In this document: positions 43,831 to 51,667 of the stretch, piece after piece
Position numbering within the stretch: the stretch's first letter is position 1
Layout: each line of letters opens with the position of its first letter
Assembly: GCA_029556545.1 (NCBI GenBank)
Contig: JAKQEQ010000130.1
Coordinates: 6,411-70,410 of the forward strand
DNA from: Candidatus Hydrogenedentota bacterium
GTDB taxonomy: Bacteria; Hydrogenedentota; Hydrogenedentia; Hydrogenedentales; JAGMZX01
Direction of reading: 5' to 3'
DNA length: 64,000 nucleotides
Notes under the pieces: model-generated
The model's database searches: none
What the model was told of the DNA's origin: nothing
The model's input: the letters and a program-made list of their open reading frames with translations, nothing else
Position numbers and translations under genes: made by a program

Positions 43831-45150
43831 ATGTCACATCAGGAAACCCATGAAAAACCGCGTCCGTCCCGCCGCGATTTCCTTATCTCGACCGGAGCGT
43901 TGGCCGCGGGGCTTGGCGTGGCGGGCCATGCGCCCGCGCGGGGCGCCGTCGAAAAACTCGCGCTGCACGGGGGCCCGAAAGCGGTGACCGTCCCCGACGG
44001 CGACGCGGCCGCGTGGCCCCGCTACGGCGCGGCCGAGGAGCAGGCCATCCTCGACTTGGTCCGCGCGCCCAGCTACGACCCGATTGGGAAGCTTGAGGAC
44101 GAGTGGAAGGATTTCCTCGGCGTGCCGCACGTGAAGGCCCATTTCAACGGCACCAGCGCGCTCGCGTCCATGTTCTTCGCGCTGAACTTGCCGCCGGGCA
44201 GCGAAATCCTCGTGCCGAGCTACACGTTCTTCGCGACCATCGTGCCCATGCGTCTCTTCGGCCTCGTGCCCGTGTTCGTGGACATCAATCCGCGCACGCT
44301 GAACTTCGACCTCGAGGACGCGAAGAAGCGCCTTACGCCGCGAACCAAGGCCGTGCTGCCCGTGCACTGGATCGGCCTGCCCGCCGACATGGACCACATC
44401 TCGGAGTGGGCGAACGAGAAGGGCCTGATTGTCCTCGAGGACGCGGCACATGCGCACGGCGCGAAGCTGAAGGACAAGTACATGGGCGCGTGGGGCCGCA
44501 TGTCCATCTTCAGCTACCAGATGTCCAAGCCGCTGCCGGCCATCGAGGGCGGCATGGGCGTTTACCAGGACGAGAATGACTTCCAGCGCGCCACGGCCTT
44601 CGGTAATTACGATATGCCGGGGGTGTCGCCCGAGGGCGGCTACTTCAAGTACAAGGGGTCGGGCCTCGGCCTCAAGTTCCGGATGCACCCGTTTGCCGCC
44701 GCGCTCGCGCGCTGCCAGCTCAAGGGACTTGTCGAGCGTAACGAGTCCGGCGCGCAACAGACCCGGCAGCTCAACGACGCGATCCTGCAACTGCCCGGCC
44801 TTTACGAGCAGTCGAGCGGGCGCAAGGACGTGCAGCGCCTGTACTACGCTTGGAACATGCTCTTTATCGACGAGCGGGAGGCGGGCATGTCCCGCGACAA
44901 GGCCGTCGAGGCGCTCAAGGCCGAGGGCGTGCGCGTGAGCTGCACCCACTACACGCTCCAGCACGAACTGCCGCTCTACGCCGAAGACAAGTGGTGGCAC
45001 CACAAGCCGGAAATCCCCGACCTGCCAGGATCGCGCCAGGCCAACGCGACCTGCACGGGACTGCCCTACTTTACGAAGGAGGTCCCGGAACTTGTCGAGC
45101 AATACGTCGCCGCGTTCCGGAAGGTCTGGGCGCATCAGAAGGAATTGTGA
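43831..45150 (+). CDS. Tat-exported DegT/DnrJ/EryC1 PLP aminotransferase
   Basis: A 439-residue sugar-aminotransferase-family protein beginning with a Tat motif (PSRRDFLIS) and a hydrophobic stretch. The PLP-binding Lys233 lies in SYQMSKPLPAIEGG; other fold motifs are AHFNGTSALASMFF, VPSYTFFATIVP and LEDAAHAHGAK. Usual members act in the cytoplasm on keto-sugar nucleotides. A Tat signal implies that this protein is folded with PLP and exported, which changes its likely substrate. ATG 43831 follows AGGAGAACA. It is on its own but close to the surface enzyme cluster; the lower-GC cassette starts 43 bases downstream. Confidence 0.87.
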   Translation: MSHQETHEKPRPSRRDFLISTGALAAGLGVAGHAPARGAVEKLALHGGPKAVTVPDGDAAAWPRYGAAEEQAILDLVRAPSYDPIGKLEDEWKDFLGVPHVKAHFNGTSALASMFFALNLPPGSEILVPSYTFFATIVPMRLFGLVPVFVDINPRTLNFDLEDAKKRLTPRTKAVLPVHWIGLPADMDHISEWANEKGLIVLEDAAHAHGAKLKDKYMGAWGRMSIFSYQMSKPLPAIEGGMGVYQDENDFQRATAFGNYDMPGVSPEGGYFKYKGSGLGLKFRMHPFAAALARCQLKGLVERNESGAQQTRQLNDAILQLPGLYEQSSGRKDVQRLYYAWNMLFIDEREAGMSRDKAVEALKAEGVRVSCTHYTLQHELPLYAEDKWWHHKPEIPDLPGSRQANATCTGLPYFTKEVPELVEQYVAAFRKVWAHQKEL

Positions 45151-45193
45151 AGCGACGAAAAGGACTTTCTGCGGAAGCGCATGAGGATTCGAA

Positions 45194-46174
45194 ATGATGG
45201 CTGGGAAGAGTACGCCCAAGTGCCCAATATGTGACAATTGTGTTCTCGACTACAGGCAGCGGATTGAGAACTTGAACGTAGACTACTTCGATTGTCCTAA
45301 CTGCGGCAGGTACCACGTTGATGATATTACCATAAGGCTCATAGGTAACCTAAACCAGAGAGAGAAGGCCGCGCTCAGTCACGGGATTTGGCGAGGACAG
45401 CACCAAGAACAGCCGTTCGAGGTGGGTTGTCAGCACATTGATGCCGCAAAGAAAGTAGAGCTTCCCGACCCCGCCACGCAGCTTGACCTGCTCATCCTGT
45501 TCCTTGGCCAAAACCAATCCTCAAGCGGTGCACGCGTGGATGTCCCCGTACACTGTCTTTGCGCCAAAATAGGCGCGTCTTCTATCGGTGATGAGATATT
45601 CGTCGTGGATGCAGCCAGCGAAAAAGGGCTCATGTCCGCCCAATGGAGGCCGAAAATACCGCCGATCGTAGCAGATGTGCGCAGTCTCCGCCTCACCCTT
45701 ACCGGCTGGCAACGCTTTCACAAAATCCAGCGCGGTGCGGTGACAAGCCGAACGGCGTTCATGGCTATGCCGTTCAAGAATTCGGAAGTGGAGAAGGTCT
45801 TTGAAGAGGTATTCCGTCCCGCAGTCGCGGAGACGGGATTTGAACTCAAGCCAGTAAATGTGAAGCAGCCGGCGGGCCTCATAGACGACCAAATTCGCGT
45901 CGATATTCGGCTTAGCCGGTTTCTCATCGCCGATTTGACTTGTGATAACCGCGGCGCTTATTGGGAAGCGGGCTACGCGGAGGGTTTGGGCAAGCCGGTG
46001 ATTTACACGTGCAACAAGTACTACTTTGAACATCCAGGCACTCATTTCGACACGAACCACTGCACGACCGTGATTTGGGACCCGGAAGAACCCGAGGAGG
46101 CTGCGGACAAACTGAAAGCCACCATCCGCGCCACACTACCGTTTGAGGCAAGGATGGAGGACGAGTCATCGTGA
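45194..46174 (+). CDS. Zinc-ribbon protein with nucleoside deoxyribosyltransferase-like domain
   Basis: A 326-residue protein with no recognised named family. The N-terminus has a zinc ribbon (C10-x2-C13 with C34-x2-C37). A middle region of about 130 residues is uncharacterised. The C-terminal part (188-310) has the nucleoside 2-deoxyribosyltransferase/TIR-like pattern: FMAMPF (189-194), IRLSRFLIADLT, and YWEAGYAEGLG with candidate catalytic Glu258. This fold cleaves N-glycosidic bonds and occurs in nucleotide-based immune effectors. GC is about 46 percent at 45241-45360 against 63 percent at 44101-44160, suggesting transfer. The stop overlaps the PIN gene start (GTGA). GAGGAT precedes ATG 45194. 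Function is inferred, not known. Confidence 0.7.
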   Translation: MMAGKSTPKCPICDNCVLDYRQRIENLNVDYFDCPNCGRYHVDDITIRLIGNLNQREKAALSHGIWRGQHQEQPFEVGCQHIDAAKKVELPDPATQLDLLILFLGQNQSSSGARVDVPVHCLCAKIGASSIGDEIFVVDAASEKGLMSAQWRPKIPPIVADVRSLRLTLTGWQRFHKIQRGAVTSRTAFMAMPFKNSEVEKVFEEVFRPAVAETGFELKPVNVKQPAGLIDDQIRVDIRLSRFLIADLTCDNRGAYWEAGYAEGLGKPVIYTCNKYYFEHPGTHFDTNHCTTVIWDPEEPEEAADKLKATIRATLPFEARMEDESS

Positions 46175-46641
46175 AGCCACAGTTCATCTACGTGGACGCG
46201 TCGGTGGTCGGGGGCTGCGAGGACGCAGAGTTCGCTGAAGCGAGTCTTGGGCTTTGGGGGCAGTTTATTGCGGGGCGGCATATCATGGTGTTGTCAGACC
46301 ACACATTGCGCGAACTCAGGCCGGCGCCTGAAACGGTAAGACGACACATCTCGGATGTTCCGGAGGAAAACACGCTTGTCTTGTCTGACAGCGGGGAGGC
46401 GTTGGACCTCGCGGACGCATATCTGCGTCGCGGCGTGGTAGGGCGCGGTTCGCATGCCGATGCGCTGCATGTCGCCTTGGCAACGGTGGGACGCGCCGAC
46501 GTACTGGTCAGTTGGAATTTCAGGCATATCGTCAATCTTGGACGAATTCGCTTGTTCAACGCGGTCAATCTCGAAGAAGGGTATGGTACAATCGAAATCC
46601 GTACCCCGATGGAGGTGCTGGCTTATGAAGAAGGACTTTGA
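46171..46641 (+). CDS. PIN-domain ribonuclease-like toxin
   Basis: A 156-residue PIN-fold protein. Candidate metal-binding acids are Asp9 (YVDAS), Glu48 (LRELRP) and Asp97 (SHADALHVALA), followed by VLVSWNFRHIVN. This matches the PIN subgroup usually paired with a very small partner. GTG 46171 overlaps the upstream stop, and the 3' end overlaps the next gene by 17 bases. Such proteins are typically toxins that cut RNA. Here the toxin is also fused by overlap to a deoxyribosyltransferase-like gene upstream, an arrangement I do not recognise. Confidence 0.8.
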   Translation: MKPQFIYVDASVVGGCEDAEFAEASLGLWGQFIAGRHIMVLSDHTLRELRPAPETVRRHISDVPEENTLVLSDSGEALDLADAYLRRGVVGRGSHADALHVALATVGRADVLVSWNFRHIVNLGRIRLFNAVNLEEGYGTIEIRTPMEVLAYEEGL

Positions 46642-46819
46642 CGCTGTCGCGTTCATGCGCAAGAGGCGCGCGGAGATTGATGACGAGGATGCGGGGCTGA
46701 CGTGGGAAGAACGCAGTGTCAAGACCCGCGCGCTGCTCGAGGATGACCCGCTGTGCCTGCGCCTCCGCGAGCGGCATGTACGCGCGGGTGACAGGGGCCA
46801 AGCGCGCGCTACCCGATAG
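46625..46819 (+). CDS. Small antitoxin-like partner of the PIN protein
   Basis: A 64-residue protein. The beginning (KKDFDAVAFMRKRRAEIDDE) and the following LTWEERSV resemble the short proteins found directly after PIN toxins of this subgroup, with the pattern FD-V-MRK-R--I then L--EE. It is highly charged and probably helical, as expected of an antitoxin that covers a toxin active site. ATG 46625 is preceded by GGTGCTGG and lies 17 bases inside the PIN gene. The unusual order is toxin first and antitoxin second. Confidence 0.65.
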   Translation: MKKDFDAVAFMRKRRAEIDDEDAGLTWEERSVKTRALLEDDPLCLRLRERHVRAGDRGQARATR

Positions 46820-46845
46820 TCGTGGCAGTCGGAGATCAGCGAAGG

Positions 46846-47709
46846 ATGAGTATTGTGAAGTCATGCGGATTCATCGTTTGCCTGTGCGGTCTGTTCTGTA
46901 TCGTCGGTTGCATGTCGGCGGGGTCCGCCGAAGCCGACGCGGCTTCGCCGTGGCCGCTGGCCGTGCGGGTGATGAGCTACGGCAAGTATCAGGACGCGGC
47001 GTGGGCGCATCTCCAGGAACTGGGCGTGAAATACGTGTTCATGGCCGTGCCGGCGGCGGACGAAGCGGAGGCGGAGGTGGAGCGGCTCGCGCGGTATGGG
47101 CTGAAGCCGCTGGTGGTGCGTTGCGGCGCGGAATTGAGCAAGGACACATTTCTCCACGATATCGCCGCGCAGTTGGCCGTGTGCGAGAAGATGGGCGTGA
47201 AATTCATGTTCATGTCCGCGAAACGGGGTGACTTGTCGAAGGAGGCGGCCTATGCGCGGCTTCGTGCCGCGGGCGTCATCGCGCAGGCGCGCGGCGTCAC
47301 GATCACGCTCGAGACGCACCCGGACCTCGGCACGAATGGCGCGGTCCAGGTCGAGACGATGCAGGCCATCGACAGCCCGAGCATACGGGTGAATTTTGAC
47401 ACAGCGAACATCACCTATTACAACCGGGACACGAGCGCGGTCGCGGAGTTGGCGAAGAGCATCGAGCACGTGGGCACGGTCGAATTCAAGGACCATAACG
47501 GCGAATTCGAGACGTGGAATTTCCCCGTGCTCGGCAAGGGTGTGGTCGATTTTCCCGCGATCGTGAAGATGCTGCGCGATCACGGCTACGCCGGGCCGGT
47601 GACGCTCGAGTTCGAGGGGGTTGAGGGCGTGGAATTGAGCGAGGACGAGACGAAGCGGGCGATCGCGGATTCCGTGGCGTATGTCCGCGCGCTGGGCGGT
47701 TTCGAATAG
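46846..47709 (+). CDS. Lipoprotein with xylose-isomerase-like TIM barrel
   Basis: A 287-residue sugar phosphate isomerase/epimerase-type protein, AP endonuclease family 2 fold. Typical motifs are ITLETHPDLGTNG, RVNFDTANITYYN, EFKDHNGEFETW and VTLEFEG, which carry the metal-ligand Glu, Asp and His. The N-terminus has a lipobox (IVGC, Cys22), so the enzyme appears anchored outside the cytoplasm. Relatives isomerise or epimerise free sugars, or hydrate keto-sugars. ATG 46846 follows GGAGATCAGCGAAGG. The sodium symporter gene starts 42 bases downstream and may import the product. Confidence 0.82.
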   Translation: MSIVKSCGFIVCLCGLFCIVGCMSAGSAEADAASPWPLAVRVMSYGKYQDAAWAHLQELGVKYVFMAVPAADEAEAEVERLARYGLKPLVVRCGAELSKDTFLHDIAAQLAVCEKMGVKFMFMSAKRGDLSKEAAYARLRAAGVIAQARGVTITLETHPDLGTNGAVQVETMQAIDSPSIRVNFDTANITYYNRDTSAVAELAKSIEHVGTVEFKDHNGEFETWNFPVLGKGVVDFPAIVKMLRDHGYAGPVTLEFEGVEGVELSEDETKRAIADSVAYVRALGGFE

Positions 47710-47751
47710 CACGCGGCGTCGCGCGGCCGTGGCGGAAGGAGACCCGGAACG

Positions 47752-49521
47752 ATGCCCGTGACACAGGGCCATCTCGAGTTCCCGGACCTGTTCATGATCG
47801 GCGGCTATTTTGCGTTGATGCTCGGGATCGGCGCGTATTTCTACCGCCGTATGCGGCGGATGAAGGACTATTTCAGCGGCGGCAATCGCATCCCGTGGTG
47901 GCTCAGCGGCGTCTCGTTCTACATGACGAGTTTCAGCGTGGCTGCCTTTGTTTTCTATCCCTCGCTCTGTTATCGCTACGGCTGGGTTGGTGTGACGCTG
48001 CTCTGGGTTGCCATACCCGCCACGCTGTTCAGCGCGCTATTGTTCGCGGCGCGGTGGCGGCGCGCGCGCATCGACAGCCCCGTCGAGTATCTCGAAATGC
48101 GCTACAGCCCGCTGCTCCGCCAGTTGTTCGCGTGGCAGGGCGTACCCGTCAAGATCATCGATGACGGCATAAAGCTCTTCGCCACAGGGACGTTTATCTC
48201 GATCTGTGCCGGCATCGACATCCGATACAGTATCCTTGCGGCGGGCGGCATCATTTTGCTCTACACGTTCATGGGCGGGCTCTGGGCCGTGGCCGTGACC
48301 GACTTCATTCAGTTCGTGGTCCTGGCCGTGGGCGTCGGTGTCATTCTGCCACTCTCGGTTGCGCGGGCCGGCGGGCTCGGCGCGATTGTCGAGAATGCGC
48401 CGGCGGGATTCTTCCGTCCGACCACGGCGGAATTCGGCTGGAGCTACGTCATTCCGCTCATTCTTTTGTACGCCCTGGCGTGGAGCAGCATCAACTGGTC
48501 CCTGATTCAGCGGTATTACTGCGTTCCGAAGGAACGGGACGCGCTGAAGGTCGGCTGGCTGGTCGTCGCGCTATACCTCGTTGGTCCGCCGCTGATGTTC
48601 TTCCCGGCCATCGCGGCGACACGGTTCTTGCCGGGGGTCGAGGACGCGGGCACGATCTACCCGATGATTTGCCGGGAACTGCTGCCCGCGGGCATGCTCG
48701 GGCTCGCGGTGGCGGCTATGTTCGCGGCCACGATGTCCACGCTCAGCAGTGATTACAACGTGTGCGCGGGCGTGCTCACGAACGACGTTTACCGGCGGCT
48801 TATCCGCCCGCGCGCGAGCCAGAGCGAACTGGTGCTCGTCGGGCGGATCATGACGCTGCTCGTCGGCGTGATCGCGCTTGGCGCGGGCGTTCTCATGGCG
48901 CGCGGAAAGGCGGAAGACATGTTCCGCGTCATGGTCACGCTGTTCGGCGTCGCGACGGCGCCGGTGGCGGTGCCGATGCTGCTGGGGCTCGTCTCGCGCA
49001 AGGCCACGAACCTCGGCGCGGTGCTCGGGTTCCTTTTCGGCATTGGCGTGGGACTCAACCTCTTCTTCCTGTCGCGGTACCGGCAGGAAGTCGAGTTCCT
49101 GGGCATTCTCTGGGACCCGAGCAAACAGGAACTGCTGTTCTGGGGCCTGGCGCTGAAGATGGAGATCGTGCTGTTCTTGAGCACGGCGCTTATGACGTTG
49201 GTCGTGATGCTGGCGGCGGGTGCGCTCGCGCCGGCGGATTGTGTCGCACAGGAACGCGCCGACGCCTTCCTCGCGCGGCTGCGCATGCCGATCGGCCGCC
49301 TGCCCGAGGACGAGGACGCAGAGTCGGTGACGGACGTCCCGTCGCCGTTTGGCGTGGTGGGCGTGTCACTGCTGTTGATCGGGGGGCTGCTGTTGGCGGT
49401 GGCGCCGTGGTGGCGCGGCGGGTTGGTTGTGGCGCTGGATGTTGCGCTTGCACTCGTGTTGATGGCGGTGGGCGGCGCCTTCTTGTGGTTGGGCCGTAGC
49501 CGCCTTGCGGGCGGGCCGTAG
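47752..49521 (+). CDS. Sodium:solute symporter (SSS family)
   Basis: A 589-residue inner-membrane transporter of the SSS family with about 13-14 hydrophobic segments. Family signatures include KDYFSGGNRIPWWLSGVSF near residue 38, GGLWAVAVTDFIQF (about 175) and AAMFAATMSTLSSDYN (about 320), the sodium-site helix with its Ser/Thr residues. SSS proteins import sugars, amino acids or other organics with sodium. Two added hydrophobic segments at the C-terminus follow a charged loop (about 490-530). AAGGAG precedes ATG 47752. It appears cotranscribed with the TIM-barrel lipoprotein. Confidence 0.9.
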   Translation: MPVTQGHLEFPDLFMIGGYFALMLGIGAYFYRRMRRMKDYFSGGNRIPWWLSGVSFYMTSFSVAAFVFYPSLCYRYGWVGVTLLWVAIPATLFSALLFAARWRRARIDSPVEYLEMRYSPLLRQLFAWQGVPVKIIDDGIKLFATGTFISICAGIDIRYSILAAGGIILLYTFMGGLWAVAVTDFIQFVVLAVGVGVILPLSVARAGGLGAIVENAPAGFFRPTTAEFGWSYVIPLILLYALAWSSINWSLIQRYYCVPKERDALKVGWLVVALYLVGPPLMFFPAIAATRFLPGVEDAGTIYPMICRELLPAGMLGLAVAAMFAATMSTLSSDYNVCAGVLTNDVYRRLIRPRASQSELVLVGRIMTLLVGVIALGAGVLMARGKAEDMFRVMVTLFGVATAPVAVPMLLGLVSRKATNLGAVLGFLFGIGVGLNLFFLSRYRQEVEFLGILWDPSKQELLFWGLALKMEIVLFLSTALMTLVVMLAAGALAPADCVAQERADAFLARLRMPIGRLPEDEDAESVTDVPSPFGVVGVSLLLIGGLLLAVAPWWRGGLVVALDVALALVLMAVGGAFLWLGRSRLAGGP

Positions 49522-49910
49522 GAGAAGCGATTGCGATTACGAGTTGTCATGAAATCCTCCTGCGGCGGATTTCTCCCGCAGAGGATGAAAATGGATGCTA
49601 GAGCGGTGCACAAGCGGCGCTGAAGCGTTCTTTGCTGGGCAAGACCTCTTACCCCCCGGCTGAAGCCGGGGGCAAAGAAGATCCCGCTGAAGCGGGCTGA
49701 CAGGCCCGTCAGCGTTGATCTTGGGAATAGCGGGCTGAGAAAGTGGACTGGCGGGATGTCGCGCGTGCCCTGGCCCCGAAGGGGCCAAACGTGAGTAGCC
49801 GTAGGCGAAAGCCTACGGATAAGGGACGCCCATCCCCTTTGCCCGGCCCCGAAGGGGTCGAACGTGAAAACTCGCGGGTACGCACCTGGCGAGACATCAA
49901 GTCGGTTTTC

Positions 49911-49934
49911 GGAGTAGGAGTAGGACGAGGACGA
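49911..49934 (+). repeat. 6-bp tandem repeat GGAGTA/GGACGA
   Basis: Two GGAGTA units then two GGACGA units, with a decayed continuation (TTACGAGGACGAG) after a short break. Confidence 0.7.
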
Positions 49935-49990
49935 GTGTGATTACGAGGACGAGCGGTGTAGATGTATATAGATATATCACTACACTGTAA

Positions 49991-50016
49991 CCCTAAACCC
50001 TAAACCCTAAACCCTA
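49991..50016 (+). repeat. 7-bp tandem repeat CCCTAAA (telomere-like)
   Basis: Three perfect CCCTAAA units and a partial CCCTA, ending 15 bases before the DUF6807 ATG. The unit equals the plant telomere repeat but sits between bacterial genes. Confidence 0.85.
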
Positions 50017-50031
50017 TTCAGGACCTTCGAT

Positions 50032-50943
50032 ATGAGACACTTCACGTTCTTCTCGCTTCCACTTCTTGCGCTGGCGGCGACGGCCTGCGCGGCGCAGGAT
50101 GCGCCTGAACCGCCGTTTCAGGACGGCGTGGACCTCGTGGTGTTTGACGCGCCGTGGTTGCGGACGATTACGCCGACGTATGAGCGCCGGGACCACGTCA
50201 ATACGTACAAGGTGTTCACGCACGTGTACGATTTCGACGGCGTCGGCCCGATAACGAAGGGCCCCGGCGGCCTGTATACGCACCACCGGGGACTCTTCAT
50301 CGGATGGAAGGACACGCTGGTCGACGGGACGGACTTTGACACGTGGAGCATGGACAAGTGCTATCAGCAGCACGTGGCGTGGCTCGCGTTCGGGAACTAT
50401 GGCGCGTCCACGTTCCAGCGCCAGAAGATCGAGTGGCGCGATCCGCGCGACACGCCGTTTATCGAGGAAATCCGCACCATCACCGCGACGCTGGGCGACA
50501 TGGACGTGCGCATCGTGGACTTCGGGTCGCGGTTGACGTCGCTACGCGGAACTATCCAATTGAAGGGCGATCTTCAGCATGCGGGCATGCACATCCGCAT
50601 GGCGCAGGAGGTGGTCGAGCATCAGGACACGACGCGGTACATCCTGCCCGAGGGCGCGGAAGAACGGGAAGGCGACGAAGTGGTCGGCGCGTGGTGGGTG
50701 TGCGCGAGCGTCGTGGTGCGGGACAAGCGCTATTGGGTCATGCATATGTCGCCCCGGGAACTGCCCGGCGGTGTTCCGGTGTACTCGATTCGGCGATACG
50801 CGCGGTTCGGCGCATTCTTCGAGCCGACACTTGAGGAAGGGCGGCCGCTTGACCTCACGTTCCGGCTGGTCTTCTCGGAGCGCGAATTGGATCGGGCGCG
50901 GTGTCAGGCCTTGTACGACGAATTCACGGAGGACCTTCCGTGA
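50032..50943 (+). CDS. Secreted DUF6807 family protein
   Basis: A 303-residue exported protein, with a signal peptide (FFSLPLLALAATACA) that might also be read as a weak lipobox. It belongs to the DUF6807 (PmoA-like) group by YTHHRGLFIGWKD and the Trp/His-rich region that follows, and by MHMSPRELPGG. These are beta-sandwich proteins common in Planctomycetes with no proven function; a sugar-binding role is guessed from their neighbours. AGGA precedes ATG 50032. The stop overlaps the next gene (GTGA), starting a three-gene coupled operon. Confidence 0.75.
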   Translation: MRHFTFFSLPLLALAATACAAQDAPEPPFQDGVDLVVFDAPWLRTITPTYERRDHVNTYKVFTHVYDFDGVGPITKGPGGLYTHHRGLFIGWKDTLVDGTDFDTWSMDKCYQQHVAWLAFGNYGASTFQRQKIEWRDPRDTPFIEEIRTITATLGDMDVRIVDFGSRLTSLRGTIQLKGDLQHAGMHIRMAQEVVEHQDTTRYILPEGAEEREGDEVVGAWWVCASVVVRDKRYWVMHMSPRELPGGVPVYSIRRYARFGAFFEPTLEEGRPLDLTFRLVFSERELDRARCQALYDEFTEDLP

Positions 50944-51452
50944 TTCTCGGCGTGATGAGCGACACGCACGGCCGGATCGCCTTGATGCATCGCGTGGCCG
51001 AGCAGATGGTCGCGAAACATGGGGTCGAATGTATCCTCCACTTGGGCGACGACTACGCCGACGCCGAAATCCTCCGGGTTTCGGGGTATGACGTGCGCGC
51101 CGTGCCCGGCCTGTGGTGTCCCGAATATAACGAACGGCGTGTGCCGAGGACGCTGGTCGTCGATGTGGGGGGCGTGTCCATCGCGTGCGCTCATTCGCAC
51201 GAGGACTGGGGGCCGCGCGAACGGAGCGCGGACATCCTGCTTTGCGGGCACACGCATCGCGCCGCGATAAATCGCGTCGGTCCGAAACTCTATCTGAATC
51301 CGGGGCACCTCCGCGGCCCGCTCGACCGCGGCCAGCGCGCCTCGTATGCCGTCATCGAGATCACACCGGAGACGATTGCAGTCACTATCCACGAACTCGA
51401 CGGCGCGGTGCGCACGGCATGCACGGCCCGGCGGCGGGAGGCGGCTTCATGA
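50940..51452 (+). CDS. YfcE/MJ0936-type metallophosphoesterase
   Basis: A 170-residue calcineurin-like phosphoesterase of the small YfcE type. Metal-binding motifs are in order: SDTHGR, LHLGDDYAD (GD box), AHSHEDWG and LCGHTHRA. Instead of the usual GNxD, the third region reads PGLWCPEYN, so the catalytic Asn/His environment is altered. Family enzymes hydrolyse phosphodiesters with Mn2+. The start is GTG 50940, fixed by a 4-bp overlap with the DUF6807 stop. The stop overlaps the next gene by 4 bp. Cytoplasmic. Confidence 0.85.
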   Translation: MILGVMSDTHGRIALMHRVAEQMVAKHGVECILHLGDDYADAEILRVSGYDVRAVPGLWCPEYNERRVPRTLVVDVGGVSIACAHSHEDWGPRERSADILLCGHTHRAAINRVGPKLYLNPGHLRGPLDRGQRASYAVIEITPETIAVTIHELDGAVRTACTARRREAAS

Positions 51453-51646
51453 GCAACTCGGTGGCAACCGGGCCGCCGTGTCCGGCGTGCGGTGCGCCGA
51501 TGGCGCCGGGGCGCAGTGTGTGCCCGTCGTGCGGGTATGTCTCGCGTTGGTTCAAGGTGCGGCTGGTCGTGGGGTGCTTGTTCCTCCTGCTGGCGATGGC
51601 GGGGCTGGTCGGCATGATCATCATGGCGCTGTATGCGCCTCGGTGA
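51449..51646 (+). CDS. Small zinc-ribbon membrane protein
   Basis: A 65-residue protein with a zinc ribbon (CPAC at about 12-15, CPSC about 27-30) followed by one membrane helix (VRLVVGCLFLLLAMAGLVGM). Function is unknown. ATG 51449 overlaps the phosphoesterase stop, so it is the third translationally coupled gene. Two 7-bp units TAGAGGC (51653-51666) lie directly after its stop. Confidence 0.65.
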   Translation: MSNSVATGPPCPACGAPMAPGRSVCPSCGYVSRWFKVRLVVGCLFLLLAMAGLVGMIIMALYAPR

Positions 51647-51667
51647 CGGGAGTAGAGGCTAGAGGCC

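Larger units (their letters stand above)
49522..50031 (+). repeat. Repeat-rich intergenic region with REP-like hairpins
   Basis: This 510-base gap holds no convincing gene. In order it shows a hairpin TCCTCCTGCGG/CCGCAGAGGA (49555-49585, perhaps the symporter terminator); CCCCCGGCT-GA-AGCCGGGGG (49653-49672); CCCGCT-GA-AGCGGG (49683-49696); GCTGAC/GTCAGC (49696-49713); TGGCCCC-GAA-GGGGCCA (49771-49787); CCGTAGGC-GAAA-GCCTACGG (49799-49818); and GGCCCC-GAA-GGGGTC (49845-49859). The two GGCCCC hairpins are both followed by the tag AACGTGA. Tandem 6-mers and 7-mers lie before the next gene. Confidence 0.8.

Noticed and set aside
49991-50016. True telomere or eukaryotic contamination suggested by CCCTAAA
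   Set aside because: Only three and a half units, flanked on both sides by bacterial genes with ribosome sites.
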